A stretch of DNA of 64,000 nucleotides from Alphaproteobacteria bacterium (GCA_020632885.1 JACKEQ010000022.1:37177-101176); one strand, 5' to 3'. Positions 16,012 through 25,332 are shown, counted from the first letter of the stretch. Numbers and translations: made by a program. Notes: a model not told the origin generated them from the sequence alone.

Positions 16012-18204
16012 ATGAGCGACCTCTACGCGGCAGTCGACCGATCTCCCGGCGCCCTCGCGCCGAGACTGGTGCTGGCGGACTGGCTCCAGACCCGGGGCGA
16101 CCCCCGGGGCCAGCTCGGCGTGGCGCAGCACGCCCTGGCGGTCGATCCCGACGACGTCGCGATGCGCGCCCAGGTCGGGCGGATGCTCCGCGAACATCCC
16201 GACCTGGCGCCGTCCCTGCCGGTGTTCGACGAGGAGCCCGAGTACCTCGACGTCCGCTGGAGGATCGGGTTCGTCGACCGGCTCGTGGTGCGTGTCTGCC
16301 CGTGGTTCGAGTGGGACGAGGCGGCCCTCGCCGACGCCGTGGAGGCCCTGGTGTCCCACGAGGGTTGCCGGTTCCTCCGTGAGCTCGTCGTGCTGGTGGA
16401 GGAGTGGCCCGGGCGGGGCCGGAACGCCGAGGCGGCCCTGATGCGGGCGCGGGCGCGCCGTCCATCCCTCCAGAGCACCGTCGCCGGAGCCCTGGTGGAG
16501 TCCGGGACCACCGATCTGGACGGCCTGGATGCGTCCCGGCTCCGGTGGGTCACGGCAGCACCGGAGGAGATCGCGGGGCGCGCGAGCGAGCTCGTGCACC
16601 TCGAGTACCTCCGGCTGGTCACCGATCGCACCTCGCTACCCGAGGCCCTCGGCGAGCTGCCCGCCCTGCGGCGCCTGGATCTGGCGGACTGCGCGGGGCT
16701 CAGGTCCATCCCGGCCGCCGTGCTCACGATCCCCACGCTGCAGGCCATCCGGACCTACGGCTGCGACGGGCTGTCCGCCTGTGGGTACTCCATGGCCCGC
16801 ATCGACCCCGCCCTCGCTGGCTGGGCGCGGGTGAACGCCTCGCGGGAGCGCCGCCGTGTCGAGCTCGATCTGCTGCTCGGCCGCACGCCCGACGCCACCG
16901 TCGAGGACCTCCTCCGCGCCCTCGACAGCAACGTCACGGCCATCCGGAGGACCGCCCTCCAGGTCCTCGCCGAGCGGCTCGCACCCGCCGACCTCGAAGG
17001 CGAGGTCGCCCTCGCCGGGTCGTTCGACGCCCGTACAGGCGAGCTGAAGCTCCTGCTCCAGGAGTCCGGTTCGACCGTGAGGTCCCGGCCCACCGCGAAG
17101 ACCCGGTGGGTGGTGGTCGGGGAGAAGCCGAAGGGTGCCCAGCTCGCGGCACGCGCGGCTGGCCGGGGTCTCGCCCTGGAGCGCGACGTGCTCGCCCTCC
17201 GTGAGGCCGGGCACGCGGAGGCCCCGCCCGATGTGCTGGCCGACCTCCGATCCCGGGACCCCGCCCGGACCACCGCGGCTCTGGACGCCCTGAAGCACGG
17301 ACGTCTCGACGGTCTCCACGTCACCGAGGTCCTGGCGGTCAGCCAGGACACCGCGCTGCCGGCAGGGGTGCGGAAGGCCGCGAAGAAGCTCTTCTCGATC
17401 TCCGCGGACGACGCGCTGCAGGCCGCCGTGGCGAAGCACTTCGCGCAGTCGGTGCTCTCCAGCGGCGAGGACAAGCGGCGGAAGCGCATCCTGGATGCCG
17501 CGAGACGGACGTCCCTCGACCCCGTGGCGTTCGCCACGGCCCTGTTCGTCCGGTCGGGGCTCGGGTGGTCCATCCTGAAGACCCACGGCACACCCGCGCA
17601 GGTGGAGAGCGCGTTCCGCGCGCGCGTGCAGGACGGTGTGCTGGACCTCTCCGACACGGAGATCACCTGGTTCCCCGCCTGCATGGCGGACCTCGGCGTG
17701 ACCACCCTGCGCCTGGCGAGGCTCCCGATCGCGGAGCTACCGCCGGTGGTCTCGGCGATGCATGGGCTCCGGGTGCTCGACCTGGAGCGGTCGCCCATCA
17801 CCGCACTCCCGGATCTGTCGGCCCACACGGCGCTGGAGGAGCTCGACCTCCACATGACGGCGTTCCGGTCCTTTCCCGAGGCCGTGCGCACGGCCCCTGC
17901 CCTGCGCGTGCTGCGCGTGGGCACGAAGGGGATCCGGGCCCTGCCGAAGTGGCTCGATGCCCTGGAGGCCCTCGAGGAGCTCGACCTGCACGGCTTCCAG
18001 GTCGCCTCCCTGCCCGACGGCCTGTTCCGTCCGGGCCTCCGGTCGGTCCGCCTCTCGTCCTTCCGCATGCCCCCGCCCGACGCCCGCGTCACCCGCTGGA
18101 CGTCCCTCGAGCAGCTCGACGTCTACGCGAGCGACTGGGACACGGTCGAGCATCGCGAGTCGCTGGCTGCATGGCTCCCCGGCGTCCGCATCGTCGGCCG
18201 GTGA
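16012..18204 (+). CDS. Leucine-rich-repeat protein with TIGR02996-like N-terminus and BRCT-like domain
   Basis: 730 residues. The N-terminus (PRLVLADWLQTRGDPRGQ) matches the repeat-companion domain TIGR02996 common in Myxococcota and Planctomycetes. Leucine-rich repeats occur near residues 185-245 (LPALRRLDLADCAGL) and again at ~545-725 (LRVLDLERSPITALP, LEELDLHGFQVASLP). Between them, residues ~325-395 (VALAGSFD, STVRSRPTAKTRWVVVGEKPKGAQLAARAAG) read like a BRCT fold. No signal peptide, so cytoplasmic. The domains indicate protein-protein interaction; I infer no enzyme activity. It begins nine bases after the outer-membrane protein stop and ends within a stem-loop shared with the convergent gene. 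Confidence 0.85.
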   Translation: MSDLYAAVDRSPGALAPRLVLADWLQTRGDPRGQLGVAQHALAVDPDDVAMRAQVGRMLREHPDLAPSLPVFDEEPEYLDVRWRIGFVDRLVVRVCPWFEWDEAALADAVEALVSHEGCRFLRELVVLVEEWPGRGRNAEAALMRARARRPSLQSTVAGALVESGTTDLDGLDASRLRWVTAAPEEIAGRASELVHLEYLRLVTDRTSLPEALGELPALRRLDLADCAGLRSIPAAVLTIPTLQAIRTYGCDGLSACGYSMARIDPALAGWARVNASRERRRVELDLLLGRTPDATVEDLLRALDSNVTAIRRTALQVLAERLAPADLEGEVALAGSFDARTGELKLLLQESGSTVRSRPTAKTRWVVVGEKPKGAQLAARAAGRGLALERDVLALREAGHAEAPPDVLADLRSRDPARTTAALDALKHGRLDGLHVTEVLAVSQDTALPAGVRKAAKKLFSISADDALQAAVAKHFAQSVLSSGEDKRRKRILDAARRTSLDPVAFATALFVRSGLGWSILKTHGTPAQVESAFRARVQDGVLDLSDTEITWFPACMADLGVTTLRLARLPIAELPPVVSAMHGLRVLDLERSPITALPDLSAHTALEELDLHMTAFRSFPEAVRTAPALRVLRVGTKGIRALPKWLDALEALEELDLHGFQVASLPDGLFRPGLRSVRLSSFRMPPPDARVTRWTSLEQLDVYASDWDTVEHRESLAAWLPGVRIVGR

Positions 18205-18253
18205 CCGACGGTTCCGACCGCGCACCCCCACCTCGACGCTCGGAAGTCGGTCA
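18202..18253. terminator. Candidate bidirectional stem-loop between convergent genes
   Basis: TGACCGACGGTTCCG (18202-18216) pairs with CGGAAGTCGGTCA (18241-18253), leaving a two-base bulge and a 24-base loop. The stop codons of both convergent genes are inside the stem. No T tract follows on either side, so termination is inferred from position and symmetry. Confidence 0.5.
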
Positions 18254-18592
18254 GGCGTACTGGGCGGCGAGCGCCCGGACGACCCGCTCGAGCTCCGTCG
18301 TCGGTAGGGGCTCGTCGTACGGCAGCGTGAGGTTGCCCTTCGGACCCCGCCAACGCGCGGTGAGCTCCACGACCTCCGCATCGTCCACGACCGGCGGGTA
18401 CACGCCCAGGTGGCGCTTGAAGGCCCCGACGTAGAAGAAGACCTTCTTCCGCCGGAACGCCATCATCCCGTAGCCGATGTGCTCCGTGGCGTCGGGGACC
18501 AGCTCGTGCACGAGGGCCCGCACGGCGGCCAACCGCTCCTTCGCCGGCTCCGGTGCCTCCGCGATGTAGCCGTCGTGGTCGTCGACCTTCAT
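18251..18592 (-). CDS. DUF1801-family protein
   Basis: 113 residues with features of the DUF1801 (YdhG-like) fold: the EPAKERLAAVRALVHELVPDATEHIGYGMMAF block and FFYVGAFKRHLGVYP. Family members are small cytoplasmic proteins of unsettled function, some linked to iron chelation or as partners of AraC-type regulators. The C-terminal part (WRGPKGNLTLPYDEPLP) also matches the family. Start ATG at 18592 is fixed by GAGGAGGTGAGG directly upstream. A single gene convergent with the leucine-rich-repeat gene. Confidence 0.88.
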   Translation of the reverse strand: MKVDDHDGYIAEAPEPAKERLAAVRALVHELVPDATEHIGYGMMAFRRKKVFFYVGAFKRHLGVYPPVVDDAEVVELTARWRGPKGNLTLPYDEPLPTTELERVVRALAAQYA

Positions 18593-18594
18593 CC

Positions 18595-19652
18595 TCACCT
18601 CCTCACGAACAGCGCGAATCCTGGGCCCCTCGGGGCCTCCGCACACCCACAACCCGTGCGGGCCGGCGGCGCCAGCACGACCACGTCGGTGTCGCTGTCC
18701 GCGTCCGTGTCGCTGTCCGTGTCCGCGTCCGTGTCCGCGTCCGCGTCCGTGTCCGCGTCCGCGTCCGCGTCCGTGTCCGCGTCCGCGTCCGTGTCCGTGT
18801 CCGTGTCCGTGTCGGAGTCGCTGTCCGCGTCCGTGTCCGCGTCGCGTCCGCGTCCGTGTCCGTGTCCGCGTCCGTGTCGAGGCTCGCTGTCCGTGTCCGT
18901 GTCGCTGTCCGCGTCCGTGTCCGCGTCCCCTCCCGTGTCGGCGGTGTCCGCGGCGATCAGTCCGTCGCAGTCCTCGTCCACAGCATTGCCCGGAACCTCA
19001 GTCGCGCCGGGGCTCACGCTGGGGTCATCGTCGTCGCGCAGTCCCCGCCGACGGGCACGTAGCCCGGACCGGCGCCAGGAGAGTCCGTGTCGCCGTAGCC
19101 ATCGTCGTCGGCGTCCAGGGAAGCCCGGCAGGTAGACCTCGCCCTCGAGGTCGAGCTGCACCATGTCCGCCCACGTCGGGTTGAAGGTCGACCCCCAGAA
19201 GTACACCGGAGCTCCACGTCCGGCGTGGAGAGGAGGGGCAGACCCGACAGGTCGAAAGTCACCGGGCCGTTCCCAGCCGGAAGCACCACGTGGTCGAGGT
19301 CCGCCGCGAAGTTGTCGCCGTCCCAGCGCACCGAGGCGTCTGTGGCCTCCCGCCCGTCGTAGGCGCGCTCACGGTAGACGAGGGCATCGAGCCCCACGAC
19401 TCGGACGCGCTGGTGAACCGCGCCGAGACGTAGACACCGCCGGGTTCCGCGCCGCCGGGACCACCCCGTGGCACAGCACGTTGGTGTTGCTCGTAATGGC
19501 GTGGCGAAGGACTGTACGGGCAACGCGACGATGTCGGGATGGCTCGACGTCGCGGCCACGCCACCACCACCCGACGTGCTGCAGGTCACCTGGCCGGTGG
19601 GGTCCCAGACTGCCAGCGTGGTGGCCTTCGCGATGGTGAGGACGAGGAGCAT
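18595..19652 (-). pseudogene. Frameshifted secreted MopE-type protein with Asp-Thr/Asp-Ala repeats
   Basis: One protein can be followed down the minus strand only by changing frame about eight times. It starts at 19652 with a weak exported N-terminus (MLLVLTIAKATTLA), passes through ITSNTNVLCHG, VYVSARFTSAS, GLDALVYRERAYDG, NPTWADMVQLDLEGEVYLPG and DADDDGYGDTDSPG, then the MopE-type calcium or metal-binding motif (GGDC, DDDDPSVSPGA, NAVDEDCDGLI), and a long Asp-Thr/Asp-Ala repeat. The repeat itself is briefly out of frame (RHGRGHGHGRGR at ~18845-18885). Its C-terminus (TGCGCAEAPRGPGFALFVRR) recalls a sorting tail but is not a good MYXO-CTERM. The same family appears intact at 51459. Either a decaying gene or a stretch with many sequencing errors. 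Confidence 0.72.
18681..18935. repeat. Hexanucleotide tandem repeat, GTCCGC/GTCCGT
   Basis: About 40 imperfect hexamer copies (gtccgc, gtccgt, gtcgct) that on the minus strand encode Asp-Ala/Asp-Thr dipeptides of the MopE-type protein. Copy-number slippage here is likely, and frame is lost and regained near 18840-18885. Confidence 0.88.
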
Positions 19653-19669
19653 CCTCCCATCCTACCCGA

Positions 19670-21130
19670 TCAACGGGTGTAGAACGCCGCCAGGTCGGCC
19701 GCGAGCGCAGTGGCGCTGGGCTCGTGGAGGTACATCATGTGCCCCGCCGGGTAGCACCGGCTCGTGAGGTTCGACCGCAGGTGGGGCGGGAGCTGGAGCT
19801 GGGCCAGCGTGTACTCGGCGGCCGCCCACGGCGTCGCGAGGTCGTACAGGCCGCTCGCCACGAACACCTTCAGCGCCGGGTTGCCCACCATGGCTCCCCG
19901 GAGCTTCCGGGTCATGTCGAGCGGCTTGTTCTCGCACCCGTCGAACGTCCAGGGCCAGACATCGCGGTTCATGATGGCGTACGACCGGACCTCCTCGTAC
20001 CCGAGCGCCGCGAGCTGCAGGTAGAGGCCCGTCGTGAACACGCCCATCACCGCGTTCAGCGAGGGGTCCTCCGTGAGCTGCTCGGACGCCGCGTCCCGCG
20101 GCCAGCCCGCGAACCGGGCGTCCAGACGGCCCACGGTCTGCCGCCGGTCGCGCAGGAGCTCCGCACAGAACCGCGCCAGATCGAGGTGGTTGTCGCAACG
20201 CGCGAGGAAGTCGGGGCTCACGCCGACGAGGGCCGCGAGCTCGCGCGCCAGGCGTTCCCGGGCTTCCGTGGGGAGGCGGTCGCCCTGGATCAGCGCCGGC
20301 GCGTACACGTCGCGCGCGAACGCCACGGCCCGCTCGTGGAGGTCCCAGACGTCGTCGGCCTGCACACGGCCGTGGTAGTGCGCCGCAGCCGCCGCGGCCG
20401 GCAGGAACATCACGCTCGCCAGCCAGTTCTCGGCCTCCTCGAACAGCAGGGTGCCGAGCTTCAGGGCCAGGCTGATCAGCACGAGCCCGTTCATCTCGAG
20501 ACCCCAGCGCTCCTGGAGATGCCGCGCGAGCCCGGCCGCCCGGATGGTGCCGTAGCTCTCACCCGCCAGGTACTTCGGGCTCCCCCACCGCCCGTTCTCC
20601 GACAGCCAGCGCCGCACGAGCTCGCCGACGCTCTCGATGTCCGCATCCACCCCGTGGTACTCGCGTCCCTTGCCCTCCGACGGCCGCGAGTGGCCGGTGG
20701 ACGCGGGGTCGATGAACACCAGGTCCGAGTGGGCCAGCAGGGTGTGCGGGTTGGGCTCCAGGCGACCCGGGAGGGCCGCGGGCCGGTCGACGTCCACGCG
20801 GACCCGGTTGGGCCCGAGGATGCCGAGGTGCAGCCACACCGACGAGCTGCCCGGCCCCCCGTTGAAGGCGAACGTGACGGGCCGATCGGGCCCCCCGTCG
20901 TCGAGCACGTAGCTCACGTGGAACAGGTCGACGGCGGGCTTCTCGTCGAGCTGGACGCGGGTGGTCCCAGCGGTCGCCGTGTAGCGGAGCACCCGGTCGC
21001 CGAGGGTCAGCTCGTGCTGGCTGCGCACCCTGCGGTCCTCGTGCTCAGCTGTGGGCTTCGCGGCCCCGACGAGCTTGCCGAGCTCGTCCGCGCTGCTCAC
21101 CACCACCACCGGTCCCTTCTCGTCGGCCAT
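19670..21130 (-). CDS. Serine carboxypeptidase-like protein, peptidase family S10
   Basis: 486 residues of the S10 alpha/beta-hydrolase fold. FNGGPGSSSVWLHLG forms the oxyanion region, the catalytic Ser is in GESYGT (~residue 192), the Asp in ASGLYDLATP (~428) and the His in YPAGHMMY (~464), so the triad is complete. Removes C-terminal residues from peptides in known members, most active at acid pH. Unlike most S10 enzymes it has no visible signal peptide from ATG 21130, which is set by GGAGGGCGG upstream; a longer reading frame upstream is Arg/Ser-rich and not protein-like. Divergent from the metalloprotease gene at 21198 with 67 bp between them. Confidence 0.9.
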   Translation of the reverse strand: MADEKGPVVVVSSADELGKLVGAAKPTAEHEDRRVRSQHELTLGDRVLRYTATAGTTRVQLDEKPAVDLFHVSYVLDDGGPDRPVTFAFNGGPGSSSVWLHLGILGPNRVRVDVDRPAALPGRLEPNPHTLLAHSDLVFIDPASTGHSRPSEGKGREYHGVDADIESVGELVRRWLSENGRWGSPKYLAGESYGTIRAAGLARHLQERWGLEMNGLVLISLALKLGTLLFEEAENWLASVMFLPAAAAAAHYHGRVQADDVWDLHERAVAFARDVYAPALIQGDRLPTEARERLARELAALVGVSPDFLARCDNHLDLARFCAELLRDRRQTVGRLDARFAGWPRDAASEQLTEDPSLNAVMGVFTTGLYLQLAALGYEEVRSYAIMNRDVWPWTFDGCENKPLDMTRKLRGAMVGNPALKVFVASGLYDLATPWAAAEYTLAQLQLPPHLRSNLTSRCYPAGHMMYLHEPSATALAADLAAFYTR

Positions 21131-21185
21131 CCGCCCTCCGGCCGTCGTCCTATCCGAGCCGCTTCGAACGCCCAACCGCTCGATG

Positions 21186-21191
21186 TAGTCT
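21186..21191 (+). promoter_or_regulatory. Candidate -10 element (TAGTCT), short-leader promoter
   Basis: TAGTCT ends six bases before the ATG at 21198 and no Shine-Dalgarno sequence fits between. This spacing predicts a transcript starting at or next to the start codon. The same hexamer lies nine bases before the gene at 42351. Confidence 0.4.
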
Positions 21192-21197
21192 GAAGCG

Positions 21198-22282
21198 ATG
21201 ACCCTGCTCCTGACCTTCGTCCTATCCGCACGTGCCGAAGAGCTCGCACCCCTCTCCGTCCCCGAGGTCCTCGCGCGGGAGGGCCTACCGCTCTCCGATC
21301 TGCCCCACCGGCACCCCATCTATGCGTTGTTCCCCTTCGACCTGGCACCAGCCATCGCGGAAGCGTGGCTCGCGTCCGTCGGGAGCGACGTCGACGTCCG
21401 CTGGCGGAACCTCTCGGGCGAGCCGCTCGAGCCCGTGCCCGAAGCCAACGCACCCGCCGCAGCCCTCATCGCCTACGCCGCGACGCTGGACGAGCCCATG
21501 CACCTCGAGCAGGAGGTGGAAGCAGGAACCCACGCCGTGCAGCTGCTGTGGCGAGGCGACGAGCGCGTGCTCATCGTGCGGATCGGCCCGGCCGCCGACA
21601 CCCTGGTCACCGCGCCAGCCGACCTCTGGGCCCGCCTCGGAGGCACAGCCACGGGACCCTGGACCCGCGACGATCAGGACGCCGTGTGGACGGCCACCCA
21701 CACGCTCGAGGACGACTGGCTCGCCGCCATCGCGGGCGTCGACTGGGAGCGACTCGACCGCGGAGAGGGCTGGGCCGCCGTCCGTTGGCGCCGCCGCGCT
21801 CCAGCCTACCGCCTGTACGCGACGCCCGGCTGCATGGACGGCACCGCCTATGGCCCTGCACGCATCGGACCTCCCGAGGCGCCCTTCCACCTGGGCGTCG
21901 AGACCGCCATCCACGAGCTCGGACACGTCGTGGAGGGCGCGTCCTGGGGCGCAGCCGTGAGCTCCGGGGGGCGAGGGCGGTTCCGGTGCGCCAAGAAGGC
22001 CACGAAAGCCATGGTGGAAGCCTACGGGACGTTGCTCGGAGCACGGTCTCCGAGCGACTACGGGGCCGATCGGGACACCTATCCAGGGAGGGTTTCGCGG
22101 AGGGGTTCGCCTTCTACGTCCTGCACCCGGACTACCTGCAGCGCGTCGCCCCCGACGTCTACGGTTGGTTCGAGGCCCGGGGCCCGCTGGTGGAGTCCCA
22201 GGCCCGATACGACGCGTGCATGGGACTCCCGCAGGCGTCCGCCCTCACCAGGGCGTACCATCGCGGCGCGTTCCGGGGCTGA
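21198..22282 (+). CDS. ATLF-like zinc metalloprotease, interrupted by one frameshift
   Basis: An exported protein (MTLLLTFVLSARAEE) whose first frame runs through AIHELGHVVEGASW, an HExxH-type zinc motif in the arrangement of the anthrax-lethal-factor-like (ATLF) domain. Between 22079 and 22092 the frame must shift by one base to continue as EGFAEGFAFYVLHPDYL, which supplies the downstream Glu ligand expected in this family, and then ends at 22282. Together the halves give about 360 residues. The shift falls in a G-rich stretch (agggagggtttcgcggagggg), so an indel error is plausible; if real, the first frame reads on to 22568 with an unrelated tail. The 3' end overlaps the convergent lipoprotein gene by 38 bp. 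Confidence 0.7.
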
Positions 22283-24623
22283 ACGGCGCGTTGCCGTTCG
22301 CGCTGTGCCAGCCGAAGGCGCTGTCGGGGTCGCCGTCGAGCACCCGGTTCTTCGCGCCGATGCCGCCGCTGTAGGACGTGAGCTTCTGCGAGCCGTCCGG
22401 ATGGTCGAGCTGGAGCACGCCCGCAGAGCTGAGCATCCCCCAGCCCCCACCGAAGGACGGGACGTCCAGCACGCACGACGGGGTGCCCGTCCACACCACG
22501 GTCGCGCCACCGGCCGGGAGCGTCGTGCCCTCGGGGAACGTGAAGCCGGAGGTCGCGTTGAAGCGTGAGAGCGTGACCCCATCCAGCACGAGCGGCGCGT
22601 CCGACACGTTGACCAGCTCGACGTAGTTGTCCGCCGAGTTCGTCCGCCCGTCGCAGTTGGTGTCGACGGAGTAGTTGCCCCCCATGATCTCGTTGACGAG
22701 CAGAGGGGCCAGCGAGCCCGGATCGGTGATCGAGACGTCCAGGGTGTACGGCAGGCAGGCGGGGCGCTCGGCGTCCCAGCTGGCACCGACCCGCAGGAAC
22801 GCGCGCCGGTTGTCGTCCCAGCCGGGCGTCCAGTGCAGCTCGCCACGCGTCCCGTACGTGAGGGTCTGGCCGTCCACATCGACCAGCACGGGCCGGACGT
22901 CTCCCTCGACCACGATGTCGAGGCTCCCGCCGAGCGGGACCTGGACCTCGTAGGTCTCCGTGCCGTCCGCACCGAGCAGCAGGTCCTGGCCGTGGGCCGC
23001 GAGCAGGTCGCGCGGCGCCTCGGGATCCCACACGTCGACCGCGTCGCGGCAGTAGTTCCAGGGCGCGTCCTGCACGGTGGCGCGCACCTCGTAGCCCACG
23101 CACTCCTCGTCGTACGTGCTGGAGTAGTGCAGGCGCACGGTGGCCGTGACGCCCGCGTCGCCGAAGTTGTGCCACGCCAGGTCCACCTGCCCGTCCCACT
23201 CCGAGGACCAGCTCGGACCCGAGAACCAACGGCTGTCGTCGCCCGCCTCGAGGTGCACGTCCGGGAGACCCCCGTCCGGACCGGGCAGCACGTCGAGCAG
23301 GAGGGTGTCCCCACGCGGCACGTACACGCTCAGCCAGGTGCCGGAGTCCTCCGCGTAGGACGACTCGACCGCACCCCACACGAGCATCGTCTCACCGTCC
23401 GTCTGAAGGAAGTCCTCGAGCTCGAGCGGGCGCGACCGCGGGGCCTCGCGCACCATGCAGACCTCGTCCGTGGGGGCGTCGAGGTCCCAGAACAGCAGCG
23501 TGCGCTCGTCCTTCCAGTCGAAGACGTGCACGGTGTCGGTGCCGACCTCGGAGACGGCCAGCCAGTGGTCCGTGAGGGCGAGTCGCAGGTCCTCGTGGGG
23601 GCGGACGAACGGCAGCGAGGCCTCGATGTCGCCGCTGAGGCGCGTGAAGCGGTCCACCCGGCCGGGCTGCCCGTCCTGACGGGGCCGTGCACCGAACGCC
23701 GCGACCTCGTCGAACGCCCAGACGGTGTAGCCCCAGGTCGCCGCCCCGCGCAGGACGTCCGTCGTGACCCAGTAGCCCGAGGGGTCGAGCGTCATGATGT
23801 CGAGGTCCGCCAGCCCCTGGCGAGCGACGAGGAGCTCGTCCCCATGGGCCGCGAGCACGTCCGTGAAGACCGGGCCCACCGCGGGCACGAACGTCGGCAG
23901 CCCGTCCGTGGTGAGCGCGTCGAGCGCGTAGAAGTGGAAGCCACCCACGGCATCTGCGACGACCAGCGCCTCGTCCAGGACCCACAGGCGCGCCCCGAAG
24001 CCCGCGTCGGCCGGGAGGTGCGCCGGAGCCGAGAGGGTCTGGTGGGCCGTCGCCTCGAGGCCGTAGGAGTCGAAGACCCGGACCTCGTTGGTGGTCGGCG
24101 TCCCGACGAACAGGACCTCGTCCTGGCCCCATCCGTCGGGTCGCGCGTAGGCGTGGGAGCCGTAGGAGCGCGCTTCCGCTGCACCGGGAGCCTGGATGCG
24201 CATGTCGTCGCCGAAGTAGTACGCGTTCCGCGCCACGCTCGACCCCGACGCGACCATGTCGTCCCCGGCGAAGAGATCGTGCCCGAACGCGGGATCGGCG
24301 ATCTCACAATCCGTCACGTCGTCCGGATCGTCCGCGAGGCCGTCGCCGAGGTCCACCCGCCGGATCCGGCGGTCACAGAGGCCATCGCTGTCCTCGGTGA
24401 TCAGGAGGTCCGCACCGCCGTAGCTGTGCTGGTCGCCGTCGATCGCGATGTGCGCGCCGAGGCCGGTGACCCCGAACACATCGGAGGCCTGGAGCGTGAT
24501 GCGCTCACCGAGGGCCGTGCGGCCGCGCTCCTCCGAGGTGAGGACCCCGTTGGCCGGGACGGGAGCGATCTCGACCTTGCAGGCGGTGGCGGCGAGCACG
24601 AGCAGGAGCGAGGGACGGGACAC
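22245..24623 (-). CDS. Large lipoprotein with lamin-tail domain
   Basis: 792 residues. The N-terminus MSRPSLLLVLAATAC carries a lipobox (TAC), so a lipid-anchored protein is likely. Residues ~30-450 contain repeated FG-GAP/beta-propeller-like strands (AGDDMVASGSSVARNAYYF, GDELLVARQGLADLDI, LTDHWLAVSEVGTDTVHVFDW). A mid region follows, then the last ~150 residues form a lamin-tail domain (LLVNEIMGGNYSVDTNCDG, NYVELVNVSDAPLVLDGVTL) with a Ca-binding-like DTNCDGRTN loop. Start is GTG at 24623 with GGAGGT five bases upstream. Probably a cell-surface adhesion or scaffold protein. Single gene; no operon partner is evident. Confidence 0.85.
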   Translation of the reverse strand: MSRPSLLLVLAATACKVEIAPVPANGVLTSEERGRTALGERITLQASDVFGVTGLGAHIAIDGDQHSYGGADLLITEDSDGLCDRRIRRVDLGDGLADDPDDVTDCEIADPAFGHDLFAGDDMVASGSSVARNAYYFGDDMRIQAPGAAEARSYGSHAYARPDGWGQDEVLFVGTPTTNEVRVFDSYGLEATAHQTLSAPAHLPADAGFGARLWVLDEALVVADAVGGFHFYALDALTTDGLPTFVPAVGPVFTDVLAAHGDELLVARQGLADLDIMTLDPSGYWVTTDVLRGAATWGYTVWAFDEVAAFGARPRQDGQPGRVDRFTRLSGDIEASLPFVRPHEDLRLALTDHWLAVSEVGTDTVHVFDWKDERTLLFWDLDAPTDEVCMVREAPRSRPLELEDFLQTDGETMLVWGAVESSYAEDSGTWLSVYVPRGDTLLLDVLPGPDGGLPDVHLEAGDDSRWFSGPSWSSEWDGQVDLAWHNFGDAGVTATVRLHYSSTYDEECVGYEVRATVQDAPWNYCRDAVDVWDPEAPRDLLAAHGQDLLLGADGTETYEVQVPLGGSLDIVVEGDVRPVLVDVDGQTLTYGTRGELHWTPGWDDNRRAFLRVGASWDAERPACLPYTLDVSITDPGSLAPLLVNEIMGGNYSVDTNCDGRTNSADNYVELVNVSDAPLVLDGVTLSRFNATSGFTFPEGTTLPAGGATVVWTGTPSCVLDVPSFGGGWGMLSSAGVLQLDHPDGSQKLTSYSGGIGAKNRVLDGDPDSAFGWHSANGNAPFSPGTRRDGTPW

Positions 24624-24705
24624 GGGACCTCCGGAGTGACGCGCCGCAGGTAGTCGTCCGCCGTCGAAAGGGGACCGAAAATCTCCCGAGAGCCTCGCTC
24701 GGCCG

Positions 24706-25332
24706 TCAGAACACGACGCCGAAGGCGGTGGAGGCGAGCACGTTCCGACCCGGACGCCAGCCTACCAGGGCCTCGAAGAACACGGGCCCCTCCACGTGCA
24801 CCGAGATCGAAGGCCGATCGCCCACCGCGCCCACCCGGGTCGTCACGGTGCCCGTCTCGAGACCGACGGACGCCTCGGGGAGCAGCCCGGGGATCTCGAC
24901 CACCGGGTTCCAGGAGGGGTGCACCAGCCGCACCCAGTTCAGCGAAGGCCCCCAGGCCACCGAGACGACGAGGTGCTCGTAGCGCCCGACGGCCGAGATC
25001 CCCCCGCCCACGTGGGTCCCCACGCGCCCGTACACGCTGAGCACGAAGCCCGGCTCGTCGACCACGTGCGCACCCCCGAACGCGCTCACGCCGTAGGGCA
25101 GGTAGCCCGAGAGCCTCACCTCGCCTCCCGCGAACCAACGGCCCTCGCGGTAGGTGCCCTGGACCTGGATGCGGTCCTGATCGGCCAGGTCCGACAGCGC
25201 CTGCAGGGCGCGCAGGTCGTCGACCGCCGTGCTCACGAAGCCCTCCACCACGGGCCGCTCGCCAGGGGCGGTGGACGGGAGGAACAAGGCCGGCGAGACG
25301 TCGGCCGCGAGGGCGGTGGCGAGGAGGAGCAT
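24706..25332 (-). CDS. Small exported protein, probable outer-membrane barrel
   Basis: 208 residues, unrecognised. A signal peptide is visible (MLLLATALAADVSPALF, cleavage after ALA). The mature part is built of short amphipathic strands with many Gly, Val and aromatic residues and ends in the aromatic STAFGVVF, consistent with a small outer-membrane barrel. ATG at 25332 is chosen because it places the signal peptide at the N-terminus; no Shine-Dalgarno precedes it, and coupling to the gene ending 31 bp upstream is possible. Confidence 0.7.
   Translation of the reverse strand: MLLLATALAADVSPALFLPSTAPGERPVVEGFVSTAVDDLRALQALSDLADQDRIQVQGTYREGRWFAGGEVRLSGYLPYGVSAFGGAHVVDEPGFVLSVYGRVGTHVGGGISAVGRYEHLVVSVAWGPSLNWVRLVHPSWNPVVEIPGLLPEASVGLETGTVTTRVGAVGDRPSISVHVEGPVFFEALVGWRPGRNVLASTAFGVVF

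Noticed and set aside
18681..18935. Possible CRISPR array from regular short repeats
   Set aside because: Repeats are six-base units with no spacers and encode Asp dipeptides.
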